From: Datisca glomerata
Lineage: Eukaryota; Streptophyta; Magnoliopsida; Cucurbitales; Datiscaceae
NCBI GenBank assembly: GCA_003255025.1
Contig: QANY01011952.1
Location: forward strand, 743,359 to 807,358
Direction: 5' to 3'
DNA length: 64,000 nucleotides
This document shows, one piece after another, positions 55,201 to 64,000 of the stretch. The position numbers were made by a program, and so were the translations under genes. Below the pieces are notes generated by a model. It did not search any database and was not told where the DNA came from. It was given only the letters and a program-made list of their open reading frames with translations. Every line of letters starts with the position of its first letter. The first letter of the stretch is position 1.

Positions 55201-57428
55201 ATGATGATTGGTTCCAATCATTATATAATGTCATATTTACAGCATTACCAGTAATCATTGTTGGACTTTTTGACAAGGTACTTTCTGACCGCTTATGACT
55301 ATGCCCTTTTACTGCTGCAATGGGTTAAATACCATATTATGGGATTTTCCTGTTATGAAAGCCTTAGGCCTAAGTGCACTTTATACTTGCTTTTTTCTAA
55401 TTACTTTTTCTATTGGACTCACATTGATTGTCGTTTACTTTGCTAGGATGTTGGCGCTTCCCTTTCAAAGAAATATCCTGAACTCTACAGTGAAGGAATA
55501 CGAAATGTCTTTTTCAAGTGGAGAGTCGTGGCAATTTGGGCTTTCTTTTCCATCTATCAGTCTCTAGTCTTCTATCATTTTGTTACTGCTTCCAGTAATA
55601 TAGGTCAAAATTCATCTGGCAAGATGTTTGGTCTCTGGGATGTCAGTACAATGGCATTCACATGTGTGGTAGTGACTGTCAACTTGCGTCTTCTTATGAT
55701 CTGCAATTCGATTACCAGGTGGCATTACATAAGTGTTGGGGGAAGCATATTAGCGTGGTTTGTATTCATCTTCTTATATTCTGGTATCATGACCCCATAT
55801 GATAGACAGGTATGTCTTTCTTCCATTTCCCACTAAAATTGAAGCTTGGGTCTCTTTCCTACACTCTTTCAAAATGCTAACGCCTCAAATTCTATTACTG
55901 CAGGAGAATGTATATTTCGTCATATATGTCTTAATGAGTACATTCTATTTTTACCTCACCGTTCTTCTTGTTCCAATAGTTGCTCTACTTATCGACTTCA
56001 GCTACCTAGGGTATGTATTCCTTAGCTCTCATATACCCTATAATGGTTCTTTGTTTTTCCCTTTTTCAAGTCAAGATTTCTTCTGCATGTCCTTGATTAA
56101 GCCTTCAATTTGAACTTCATCTATGTGTAACGATCTAGATCTAACTCGATGTGCACCGTAATGGGTTGTTTGGTATGTGGTTGGGAGTAAATAGTTTCCG
56201 GAATATGATTTTTGGAAAGTTAAGATTGTTGTGTTTGGAACGTATAAGGGAAGGTTCCAAATATTTTTATCAATTTATTATTTTACCCTTGAACTAAGAA
56301 GAGAAGGAAGAAAATGCGACTCTTTGGGAAGGATAATTTGGGCAAAACAATGAAGTTATTGACCAAGAACTGTGGGAATCACATTCCCCTAATTTTTTTT
56401 TTGGGGCGGGGGCTGTCAAATACCCATGAAATCAAGAAATATGGGATTCCAGCAATCCAATTTTCTCTAGTTTTTTGCACCCAAGCAAGGTGATCTTATA
56501 ATTTTCTGGGAATTGGAAAACTTACCCCATATCAAATGACATTCTAAAGGGTGAGGGGTAGTGCTGAGCCATTTGGCTGCTGTCTTGAACTTGAGGAAGT
56601 TTAACTCTTACCTTGATAGTGAAAAAGTGAGTCGATGTCAATGGACCATGTCAAGGCTTGCTTTATACAACCAATGGCATCGGTGTCATTCAGACTTGTT
56701 TTTGAGCAACGCTTGCAATCATGCACTGTTGTAATCCTGTATAGTCAATTGACGTCGATATTTTTCTTCACTGTGATCCCTTGTCATGGTTTTCTTCACT
56801 GTGATCCCTTGTCATGGTGTGTTATGGACGATGAAGATATTGAGCATTTTGACTGTATTAAAGGATAATAATGGGTGTAGATGTTAGATATTTTTCCTCA
56901 TCTGTTGATATGCAATGGATGCTTCCTTCGAAACATAATAGACTTAACTGCGTATAAGTCTATGTAGTGGCTGTCTAATTCTTCGGAAGTCTTATATGCA
57001 CTTGAATTTAGCTGCTAAAGCATATCATCACCATGATAATCAAGTATGCCCGTGCTTGTGCTTGTCGTCTGCAAACTCCCTTCGGTTGTTCTTTCTAATT
57101 TCAGTTTTCGGTTTTGATATACAGGATTCAGAGATGGTTTTTTCCCTACGATTATCAGATAGTTCAAGAAATGCATAAACATGAGCCAGAGGGCAGAGCA
57201 AGGACAGGATTGGAAATTGAAAACCAGCTTACACCTGACGAGGCAAGGAGCTATGCCATATCTCAACTCCCACGAGAGATATCTAAGCATACTGGCTTCG
57301 CTTTTGATTCACCGGGATATGAGTCTTTCTTCGCCGCACAGCTAGGTGTGTATGCCCCACAAAAGGCATGGGACGTTGCCCGAAGAGCCAGCATGAAGTC
57401 ACGACCAAAGACGGTGCAAAAGAAATAA
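43295..57428 (+). CDS. ALA3: Phospholipid-transporting P4-type ATPase, ALA3-like (27 coding exons)
   Basis: It flips phospholipids from the outer to the cytosolic leaflet, using ATP. Arabidopsis ALA3 works in Golgi and secretory membranes with an ALIS (CDC50) subunit. Coding exons: 43295-43474, 44359-44424, 45090-45151, 45698-45779, 45999-46108 or 46109 (phase favours 46109), 46373-46450, 46563-46659, 48544-48650, 48826-48891, 49128-49249, 49335-49419, 49537-49614, 49707-49823, 49943-50089, 50186-50290, 50482-50624, 52347-52448, 52531-52594, 52680-52892, 53765-53930, 54043-54122, 54252-54491, 54805-55026, 55110-55277, 55447-55809, 55904-56010, 57125-57428. All introns are GT-AG and phases agree. 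The 1,224-residue product has DGET (198-201), PISL in M4 (370-373), DKTGT with phosphorylated D424, KGAD (604-607), TGDK (718-721), GDGAND (854-859) and a ten-helix plan. Arabidopsis ALA3 is about 1,210 residues. The N-terminal QPQAP..R..YCNDRE and C-terminal [25 protein letters not shown] favour ALA3 over other ALA members. Confidence 0.96.
47300..47307. repeat. Left 8-bp target duplication of the intron-7 element (GTCTAACC)
   Basis: GTCTAACC directly precedes the element start CAATTCGG and recurs at 48031-48038. Confidence 0.85.
47308..48030. mobile_element. Non-autonomous hAT-like DNA transposon in intron 7
   Basis: A 723-bp insert runs from CAATTCGGTCAAGG to CCGGGTAACATTG and is flanked by a perfect 8-bp duplication GTCTAACC. 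The 8-bp size and CA...TG ends fit the hAT superfamily. Terminal inverted similarity is short (CAAT/ATTG and a diffuse CCCGG/CAAGG), but both subterminal regions are packed with GTTCC/GGAAC words in both orientations, a hAT trait. No transposase frame is present: a 70-codon minus-strand frame at 47291-47503 shows no known motif. Composition is richer in G+C than the surrounding intron. Confidence 0.75.
48031..48038. repeat. Right 8-bp target duplication of the intron-7 element (GTCTAACC)
   Basis: Identical to 47300-47307. Confidence 0.85.
50625..52346 (+). other. Intron 16 of the ALA3-like gene, with MITE-like block
   Basis: This 1,722-bp intron splits an Arg codon (FFFY-R-RTPT). From about 51178 it contains GGCCCCGTTTAGTTCTCGC, a start typical of small plant MITEs, followed by 700 bases rich in CAATTG / TTGAATTG / CAATTGTAATT words. 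Sequence near 51795 (ACCAAACATGACAATG) may be the decayed opposite end. Confidence 0.6.
56011..57124 (+). other. Intron 26 of the ALA3-like gene
   Basis: A 1,114-bp intron separates the last membrane helix from the C-terminal cytosolic tail. The donor GTATGT and acceptor TATACAG are good, and the phase-2 join restores the Gly before [16 protein letters not shown] duplicated TTCTTCACTGTGATCCCTTG (about 56763 and 56790) lies in it, but no element is recognised. Confidence 0.85.
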
Positions 57429-58260
57429 ACAAAGAGAATATCGTTGTACAAAAATTAATTGTTTAAACAGTTGAAATTTTTATAAAAAAAATAGTGGTTC
57501 TATATGTTAGGATTGGTATGTTTAGTCAGTATATCTTCTCTTCATTTTTTTCTGTTCCATCTATACGTATTTTATCTTCTCGTAAGTTATTGATTACTCA
57601 TGTCACGATTGTAGACATGATTTAATAATTTAATCGAAAGAACATTCTTTTTCATGATGCAAGTTGGAAAATATTATGGGAAATTGTATAGATAAATAAT
57701 ATTTAATAATTTAATAATTGACGTAAATAAAATTGAAGTAGATAAATGATATTTTCTATTTAATTTAATTTTCATGATTAGTCTACAATATCCTCACAAT
57801 TCTTTTTTACTCAGATTTTTTAATTATTTTCAAATTTAAATACGTTAATCTTTAAATGAATTTATTTAATTATATACGAATTTCTTATTAATTAAATGTT
57901 TGTTATTATAACTTTAAAAATAATTTTTATATTATGATAAAACATAAGCAATATATTAACTATCATACAATATGTTTTAACATTTATTTAAGATAATTTA
58001 TAATATTGTATTGATATTTATTTAAGATGATATTAACATTTATTTAGTATATAATATAATATTTAGAATGTTAATGCATAATATAATATAAATGTTTATT
58101 CAAGATATGATATAATTGTTAACAAATACATTAATAATCACATAATATGATATTAAAAACTTTTTAGAATGATTTAATATTGAATGAATATAGTATTAAC
58201 ATCAGATAACGTTGTATTAACGTTTATTTAAGATCATAGCTACTTCTAATATTGTATTAA
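57429..58260. other. AT-rich 3' flank of the flippase gene
   Basis: This includes the 3' UTR, whose end cannot be fixed. From about 57960 to 58270 a loosely repeated phrase (ATATTAACATTTATTTAAGAT.ATA) occurs five or six times, an AT-rich degenerate tandem repeat. No gene. Confidence 0.5.
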
Positions 58261-59160
58261 CATTTATTTAATACAATTATGAACGGTAAAATTTGTGGAA
58301 GGGAGACAGAACCTAAGTTTAGGGAAAAACATGAATGGTACAATTTACAATTAAATGAGAAAATAAAATTATCCATCACTTCTATAACTACTCCTACGAA
58401 TATGAGACATGTTGATGCGAAAAATATGACAGCATCGACTGTCGAGGGGACAGCCACGCGTTGCTTGGTGATTCGTCCAGGAGTTTGCAAAAATCAAGAA
58501 CGATCGTGAAAACATTAGGTAGGGAACCAGGGTGGTGCCCCACCTAATGCACTCTGACGATGAAGTAGCCATGTGGAGAATTTATTTAATGTTTAATGGG
58601 GATCATCGTATATTGATAATGATTTTCTGTATTAGTGAAACGTCCAGGTTAAGTGTATCTTATTCCTTACAAGAAATGGGCATATTCATGGAGAATATTC
58701 TCAGATGAGAATATTTTGGTTATCATCATATCATTTTTAACAACCATTGAGATTACCTGATAAATTTGATGTGTGCCTATCCTTTCCTTGTATGACTGAT
58801 TATAATATCTTATCGTGAGAGGAAAATGATATCGGCTATCTTGACTAGCCACGATCTAAGGTATGAGATTACATCATCATCCGTGTGAGCTCGCTAGTGT
58901 AAGTATAGGTGGGGTCGTGTCCATCGATCTGGTCGTGGAGGGTGCCTCGGTCATCATGGTGACTTCGGTCATGGAGGAGTCATCGGTTTAGACTTAATAT
59001 GAGCCCTACCCGAGAAATAGGAGTATTTGGCTTTGTTCAAAAATATTATTGAGTGGACTTTACCCGAGTTTTTTTTCTCCCCTACAGTTTGCCCCCACTT
59101 CTTGAGTCTGGAGCATAGCGATAGAGTCGGGAGGTGTGTTGTGGAGGGAGCCATGAGCTT
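58260..59160. repeat. LTR-like retrotransposon sequence, unassigned
   Basis: Phrases such as GGGAACCAGGGTGGTGCCCCACC, GCACTCTGACGATGAAGT and CTACAGTTTGCCCCCACTTCTTGAGTC are of the kind seen in LTR and adjacent leader regions of large plant Ty3/gypsy elements. There is no coding domain and no second copy in the window. The repeat-rich sequence on its right may belong to the same element. Confidence 0.4.
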
Positions 59161-59600
59161 TTACCTAAGACTTTGTCTTTGCACTTAATCGAGTGTTAAG
59201 CATATGTTGGCATTGAGATTGTCAAACAGTAGAGATTTTCTAAATATCTAAGTATTTGTTGCTGGTTCATGATGGCATCTCAAAGCATCTTGTGACTGAG
59301 ACGAGCTTGCTTCCTATTTGTCAATTAACTCTTGGTAAAAAGGTTGTCATCTTGATCAATATTGGACTTCTTCATTTGACGACGTGCGTGACCATGTCAG
59401 ACCTGAAGTTCTATGGTTCAGGTTTGTGCGAATTGCTCTAAGTAATTATCAGGATCGAGTCCCTATGATTTTCATCTGGCAGCCAGGCTGCTTGAGTTAG
59501 ATCGGTGGTCATAACAATAAAACTTTTACACCTTCACCTGAACGCATTATGAGGACTTGGAGTTAGGATTGAATTTCTTTGATCTGATGTAGGCGATAAG
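59160..59600. other. Unassigned non-coding stretch
   Basis: No readable protein. Probably internal non-coding retrotransposon sequence leading into the tandem repeats. Confidence 0.35.
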
Positions 59601-59890
59601 ACGGCCAGTCCCTTGGGATTGCTTTACTGTGAGGTCGACTTGACGTTGTGACATTATTGGGTCTTCTTAAGGGTAGGATTTTTTTTCCTGAAATCCTACG
59701 TTATTGGGTCTTCTTAAGGATAGGATTTTACCGTGAGGTCAACTTGGCGCCGTGACGTTATTAGGTCTTCTTAAGGATAGGATTTATTCTGAAATCCTAC
59801 ATTTTTGGGTCAATTTTACTGTGAGGTTGACTTGACGCTGTGACGTTATTGGGTCTTCTTAAGGATATGATTTTTTCTGAAATTCTGCGT
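59600..59890. repeat. Irregular tandem repeat (unit about 90-105 bp)
   Basis: The words TTTACTGTGAGGTCGACTTG / GACGTTGTGAC / GTTATTGGGTCTTCTTAAGG / ATAGGATTTTTTCTGAAATCC recur in order about three times (anchors GAGGT(C/T) at 59631, 59734 and 59823), with partial extra copies of the GGGTCTTCTTAAGG word at 59660, 59706, 59764 and 59851. Confidence 0.85.
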
Positions 59891-60640
59891 TGCATTCTCG
59901 TGTTGATCTATACTTGACCATGTATCCGGTACATTACTTTAGCATCTCATGTCGCATGACGGGTGATGAAGTTATTATACTCAATGGCGTGCTTCCCAAG
60001 GGTTCTTTTTGCCATCCAGAGTTACATTTTCAGAAACTAAGCTGTGGCTGGGAACCAAAGGTTTTGATACTTTAGTTGTTGACTCTTTCTCGTAACTCAA
60101 TGTTTGAGTTTATTGGTCTGTCCAAGTCACGTAGTGATTCAACTGTCTAAGTCATCCGTTGCTTTGTCTGAAATTTATAATGATTTTGGAGTGTAGCTTG
60201 GCATAACGAGTGTCTTTGAGTTAGCCTTAAAAAAATCGAGCGGTTTTTTTAAGAACAAATGACTCTTGAGTATCTATGGAGTGATGCCCCAATTATCGTG
60301 CCCTGAGTTTGACAATATTTATGAGTTACTGAAGATCCTTAGCTTTTATGCCCCCAAAATATCGACCAAATGTATCCCATCGAGTGGTGGGTTTGTATTT
60401 GGTCTTGTTGATGTTCTTAATTTAAAATGAATCGCTTGTTCTTCTGAGCTTGTCGTTGCATCTCTATGTGCTTATGTGTTTGCTCATGCAATTCATCAAT
60501 GCTTTTACTTTCTAGTGGAAGGTTTTGAAGCCCTCTTTGCCTCATTTGCTCAAATCGTGTTTGACGAGTCCTTGATGGTGAGGTCCGTTGGAGTCATCTT
60601 CAGTAGAGTACCAAGATCCTTTGTAATTTGTGAGATTTTG
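59890..60640. other. Unassigned stretch between tandem-repeat blocks
   Basis: Short open frames (59890-60075, 60476-60658) show no motif. No gene supported. Confidence 0.3.
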
Positions 60641-61020
60641 GCTAACTCGATACCATAGTCATCAATGTGACTTGGGTGTCATTTTCATAATTGTGATTCT
60701 AAGTACCATAGTTATCTAGGTGACTTTGGGTACCTTAATCATCTATATGACATAGAGTAATATAGTCATCTGGGTGACTTAGGGTGCTTAGTCATCTGTG
60801 TGACTAGGGGAACTTAGCCATATGTGTGACTTGGAGTCCCATAATCATCTAGGTGACGTTAGGTGTTATAATCATCTGCGTGTTTTTGGATCCAATATAG
60901 TTATCTGGGTGACTTTGTATACCTTAGTCATCTGTGTGGCTTGGAGTATCATAGTCGGTTATGTGACTTTCGAGTGTATAGTCATCTATGTAACCGTCAT
61001 AGTCATCTGGTGACTCTAGT
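60640..61020. repeat. Short-period tandem repeat (about 30-35 bp)
   Basis: At least ten diverged copies of CATAGTCATCTGGGTGACTT(G)GGGTAC follow each other. The TCATCTG(T/G)GTGACT core is conserved and the linker varies. It is a degenerate minisatellite. Confidence 0.88.
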
Positions 61021-61533
61021 ACCATTAAATATTACGGTGGTCTTTTTACCTTATGCAAGGTCTTTTCTCCTATTTGCCTTAGGTAAGTTATGAGGTCTTG
61101 ACGACTGTGACTATTATCAAAGTACTTCATCCCAGCATCTCGTGTACTTACGTGCCATGAAATATTACCGTGGTCTTTTACCCTAGGTAGGGTCGTTTTC
61201 CAATAATCTTATATGATAAGGATGCCTCGTTAGGCCATCGCCTTGGATAAGGTCTTTTGGCCCTTCGTAGGGTCTTTTCCAGATAATCTTATGTGATAAG
61301 AATGCTTTGTTAGGTCGTCACCCTAGGTGAGGTCTTTCATCTGAGGGTTATTTAACCTCGGGCGCCACAGGACACTTTCGTGGTCCTTTTGCCCTATGTA
61401 GGGTCTTTCTCTAGATCATCTTTAGTAATTAGGAGGCCTCATTAGGCTGTCGCCTTGGTTGAGGTCTTTCGTCCGATCATCTCGTGTTCTCGGGTGCCCG
61501 AGATACTTTCGTGATCCTTTTACCATATGTAGG
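61020..61533. repeat. Long-period tandem repeat (about 130-170 bp)
   Basis: Three to four diverged units each contain ATATTACCGTGGTC/CTTTCGTGGTC, TTACCCTATGTAGGGTCTTTT, ATCTTATGTGATAAG(G/A)ATGC, GTTAGGCCGTCGCCTTGG and GAGGTCTTTC. The last unit is cut at ATGTAGG by the copia LTR at 61534, showing that the array is older than that insertion. Confidence 0.85.
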
Positions 61534-63517
61534 TGTTGAATTGGTGGTTTTAAAATTAAAGAAAAACAAGTTTCAACCACGAACAGTTCGTGAGCGGAAT
61601 ATTAAAATTTTTCCCAAAACTTATTTAATCAAATTGAATAATTTAAAACTAAAATAACAAATGATCATGCATATAAGTTATTAAAACGAATAGAAAAAGG
61701 TTGAAACGATTTTCACCTTTCTGATGTATGGGAGATTTCTGAATTGGTGGAATCCCTGTATTCGTTCTTCAAACTTCAAGATCCAAATCTTCAAGCTTGA
61801 TTTTTAAAAACCAAAATTCAAGTTCGATATTCAAGAACCAATTTTCCAAAATTTTCTCACACCAATAACCACTCGTTAATTCCAGAAATATATCTTGTGA
61901 GAATTTATTTAGGAACTAAGTGTGGGCTCTCAAAATGATTGAATAAGAAAAATTTTCTTCCTTCAATTTGAAATTCGGCGGCAACATTTGTAGGGGGAAG
62001 AAAACTCTCTCTCTCTCTCTGTGTGTGTATAATTACACACTATATTGATTAGTATCAATTATTGTGTTCTAGGGTTGTGTTGTATCTAATACAATTCCAA
62101 TGTGACAATCAAATTGCTATCACATATATATAGTTATTAATTTTAGGAATTTGTAAATATACGCCTATTTCTGAAAATGAACATCAAAATAACCACCATG
62201 GTCGGATTTTGTATATATCCTCTTAGAATTTGTATTGTATCGAAATTCATCAATCTAAATGATCTCTATCAATTAATTAATTAATTTATTTTTATTTACT
62301 ATTTATCTAATAATTAGAAAATAATAAATTAACTAATTTTAATATAATTAATCACACTTAACTAATTAAGTGACAACACCCGTCACATTGCGTGTAGGAA
62401 ATACACCATGGCGCCCAAATACATTTTGGTCCAACTAATATCGTTTCTTCTAATCCTGTTCTTAATGGGCTATTCCTGAAACTGAATGAATCCGCACGAA
62501 CAAATCTATTAGATTCAAATACCCAGCGAATTCAACATTATGAATTCCCGACCTATGTAATCCTGACATCGTACGACTCCACTATATGTTCGATGTCGAA
62601 TCGACTCTCGATTCATGAGCGCTACATTTTCTGTTGGTGCAAATTAACTCTTTTATTTCACGGTCCACGGAATATTTTAACATATTATCCATCGTGAATA
62701 TAAGTAACAAGAGTGGGGGATGTAAAATTATCATTTTACCCCTCTTGTTTTATTACCTTAACTCCTTTATTGATTGTGAATACGAAAGACATAATAGTGC
62801 ATTGTCTCGTATAATTCACAAGTCTTAATCAATTATCCAACTCCGTGAATACCATGCCCGGTTTATTTATTCACACACTCATCAATAAATCATAAGGTGA
62901 CATTGTTGTTTTCACAATCCAACCACGAATTTTCATATCTGTGAATCACGTAACTTCAACATAGTTGAATTATAATACGAACAGCCGATATATTGTCTAC
63001 CAATTCGAACTCACCCATTTGGCATATCAAAGATCGCAAGTAATTAAGTCAAGCTGCGTATTCACCTTAGGATTAAGGTAATGATGAAAATACCCTTAAG
63101 GTGTAACAATAAGATTTAGAGCTAGGTAAACGGTTTTTGCTCTAAACTAATTTGTTACCAGTCTATTCAACATGTTCCATAACACGTCTTGGTTAACCGT
63201 TTGAGTCTTCACTCCCATGCACCAAGATTGGCATCCATTGGTTCAACCTAACAGTCGTAATTAGATTTGATTGCCCAGTCGATCCTAAGAATGCAAATAA
63301 CGTTCTAAACTATTTCGGAAGAGTTTGTCTGGAAGACTCTTGTGTCTTTACTTTTCTTACGTTGATAATATTTCCAGGACTTAATAAAATTATAAACACA
63401 CTTTAATTAAAGGAAAATTTTATTTATTCATTAAATTCAATAATACAAAATATCTGAGAAATAACTAAATACTCATAAATAATTATTACACCATACTTTA
63501 TGAACATAATTCCAACA
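61534..63517 (-). repeat. 3' LTR of copia element E (about 2.0 kb)
   Basis: The LTR runs from TGTTGAATTGG to ATTCCAACA (minus-strand start TGTTGGAATTATG). On its right, TCTCCCACTTGG is the reverse of a polypurine tract, and minus-strand RNase H follows. It contains a CT/GT microsatellite at about 62007-62030, and several promoter-like TATATATA words near 62124. The other LTR is outside the window. Confidence 0.88.
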
Positions 63518-63531
63518 ATCTCCCACTTGGA
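63518..63531 (-). promoter_or_regulatory. Polypurine tract of copia element E
   Basis: On the minus strand this reads GTCCAAGTGGGAGAT, the standard copia polypurine tract, immediately before the LTR. Confidence 0.85.
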
Positions 63532-64000
63532 CTAAAATAGACGTGTACAATCTCGTATCCCCATGCCCTCCAGATGACCATAAAAAACTTTACTACTTAA
63601 AGTCTCCGTGAATGGATCTGCCAGGCTGTTGACCGTCGATATGTGTGTTACTACAACATCTCCACGCTGTACAACCTCTCTAATAAGGTGATACTTACGC
63701 TCTATTTGTTTGGATCTTTTGTGACTCCTTAGTTCCTTCGAGTTTGCTACAGCTCCATTGTTATCGCAATAAAGTGTCATGAGCTTGTCTGCTTCTGGAA
63801 CAACTTCCAGAGTCTTTAAAAACTTTCTAAGTCATGCAACCACCTTAAAGCTTCACAAGTTACCACATATTTAGCTTCCATGGTAGAATCAGCAATGCAA
63901 GATTGCTTGATACTTCTCCATACAGCTGCTCCACCGTTTAGGATGAACACTGATCTTGAAGTGGATCTCTTAGAATCCTTGTTTGCTTGGAAATCAGAAA
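63518..64000 (-). pseudogene. RNase H end of copia element E (runs off the window)
   Basis: The minus-strand frame 63532-63780 has MTLYCDNNGAVANSKELRSH, KRSKQIERKYHLIREVV and NSLADPFTETLSSKVF, with the C-terminal HLEGMGIRD. In the +1 region to the right the minus strand reads [21 protein letters not shown] and [11 protein letters not shown] after a frameshift near 63820. The acidic residues of RNase H (E in MEAKY, D in YCDN) are kept. The upstream part of pol lies beyond 64000. Confidence 0.92.

Noticed and set aside
58279..58572. Overlapping frames on both strands near 58300-58570
   Set aside because: No motif on either strand. The surrounding phrases look like LTR sequence.
60640..61020. 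CRISPR-like array of short repeats
   Set aside because: The repeats are head-to-tail and diverged with no unique spacers, and the genome is a plant. It is a minisatellite.

Overview
This window is eukaryotic nuclear DNA from a flowering plant, most likely a eudicot. It has one spliced gene with 26 GT-AG introns, AT-rich intergenic DNA, and several classes of plant transposon. The family or genus cannot be settled from the sequence alone. No rRNA, no functional tRNA, no CRISPR array and no bacterial-style operon is visible.

The only host gene I can support is on the + strand at 43295-57428. It is a P4-type ATPase (aminophospholipid flippase) of the ALA3 type. I reconstructed 27 coding exons that join in frame into 1,224 residues with no frameshift or premature stop. 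All catalytic signatures are present. The gene carries a roughly 0.72-kb hAT-like element in intron 7 and a MITE-like AT-rich block in intron 16. A CG-rich region upstream (about 42560-43294) is the likely promoter and 5' leader.

Everything else is a graveyard of nested transposable elements. From left to right: a Ty3/gypsy element in reverse orientation with both LTRs (1-8125) and an extra antisense ORF; a second Ty3/gypsy (8126-9181 and 14210-15340, + strand) split by a copia element that has both LTRs, a PBS, a PPT and perfect 5-bp target duplications (9187-14204); a 5'-truncated L1-type LINE (15510-17600, -); an LTR-like block with a TATA box (17900-18760); one end of a CACTA transposon (19606-20010); a gypsy pol tail plus LTR-like sequence (20800-21720); a GA-rich tandem repeat (23100-23590); a second LINE remnant (23790-25125, +); a copia fragment split by a 2.1-kb solo LTR (26890-30180); a long L1-type LINE (31890-40331, -) with target-site duplications and a triplicated ORF1 segment; and a tRNA-derived SINE (40659-40772, -) with 14-bp target-site duplications. 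Downstream of the flippase gene are AT-rich DNA, an LTR-like region, three blocks of tandem repeats (59600-61533), and the 3' LTR and RNase H end of a copia element that runs off the right edge (61534-64000, -).

The transposon reading frames are broken by many stops and frameshifts, so they are treated as pseudogenes. The flippase gene is the functional content of the window. The interest lies in its intact reading frame amid dense insertions and in the insertion structures that can be dated relative to each other by nesting.
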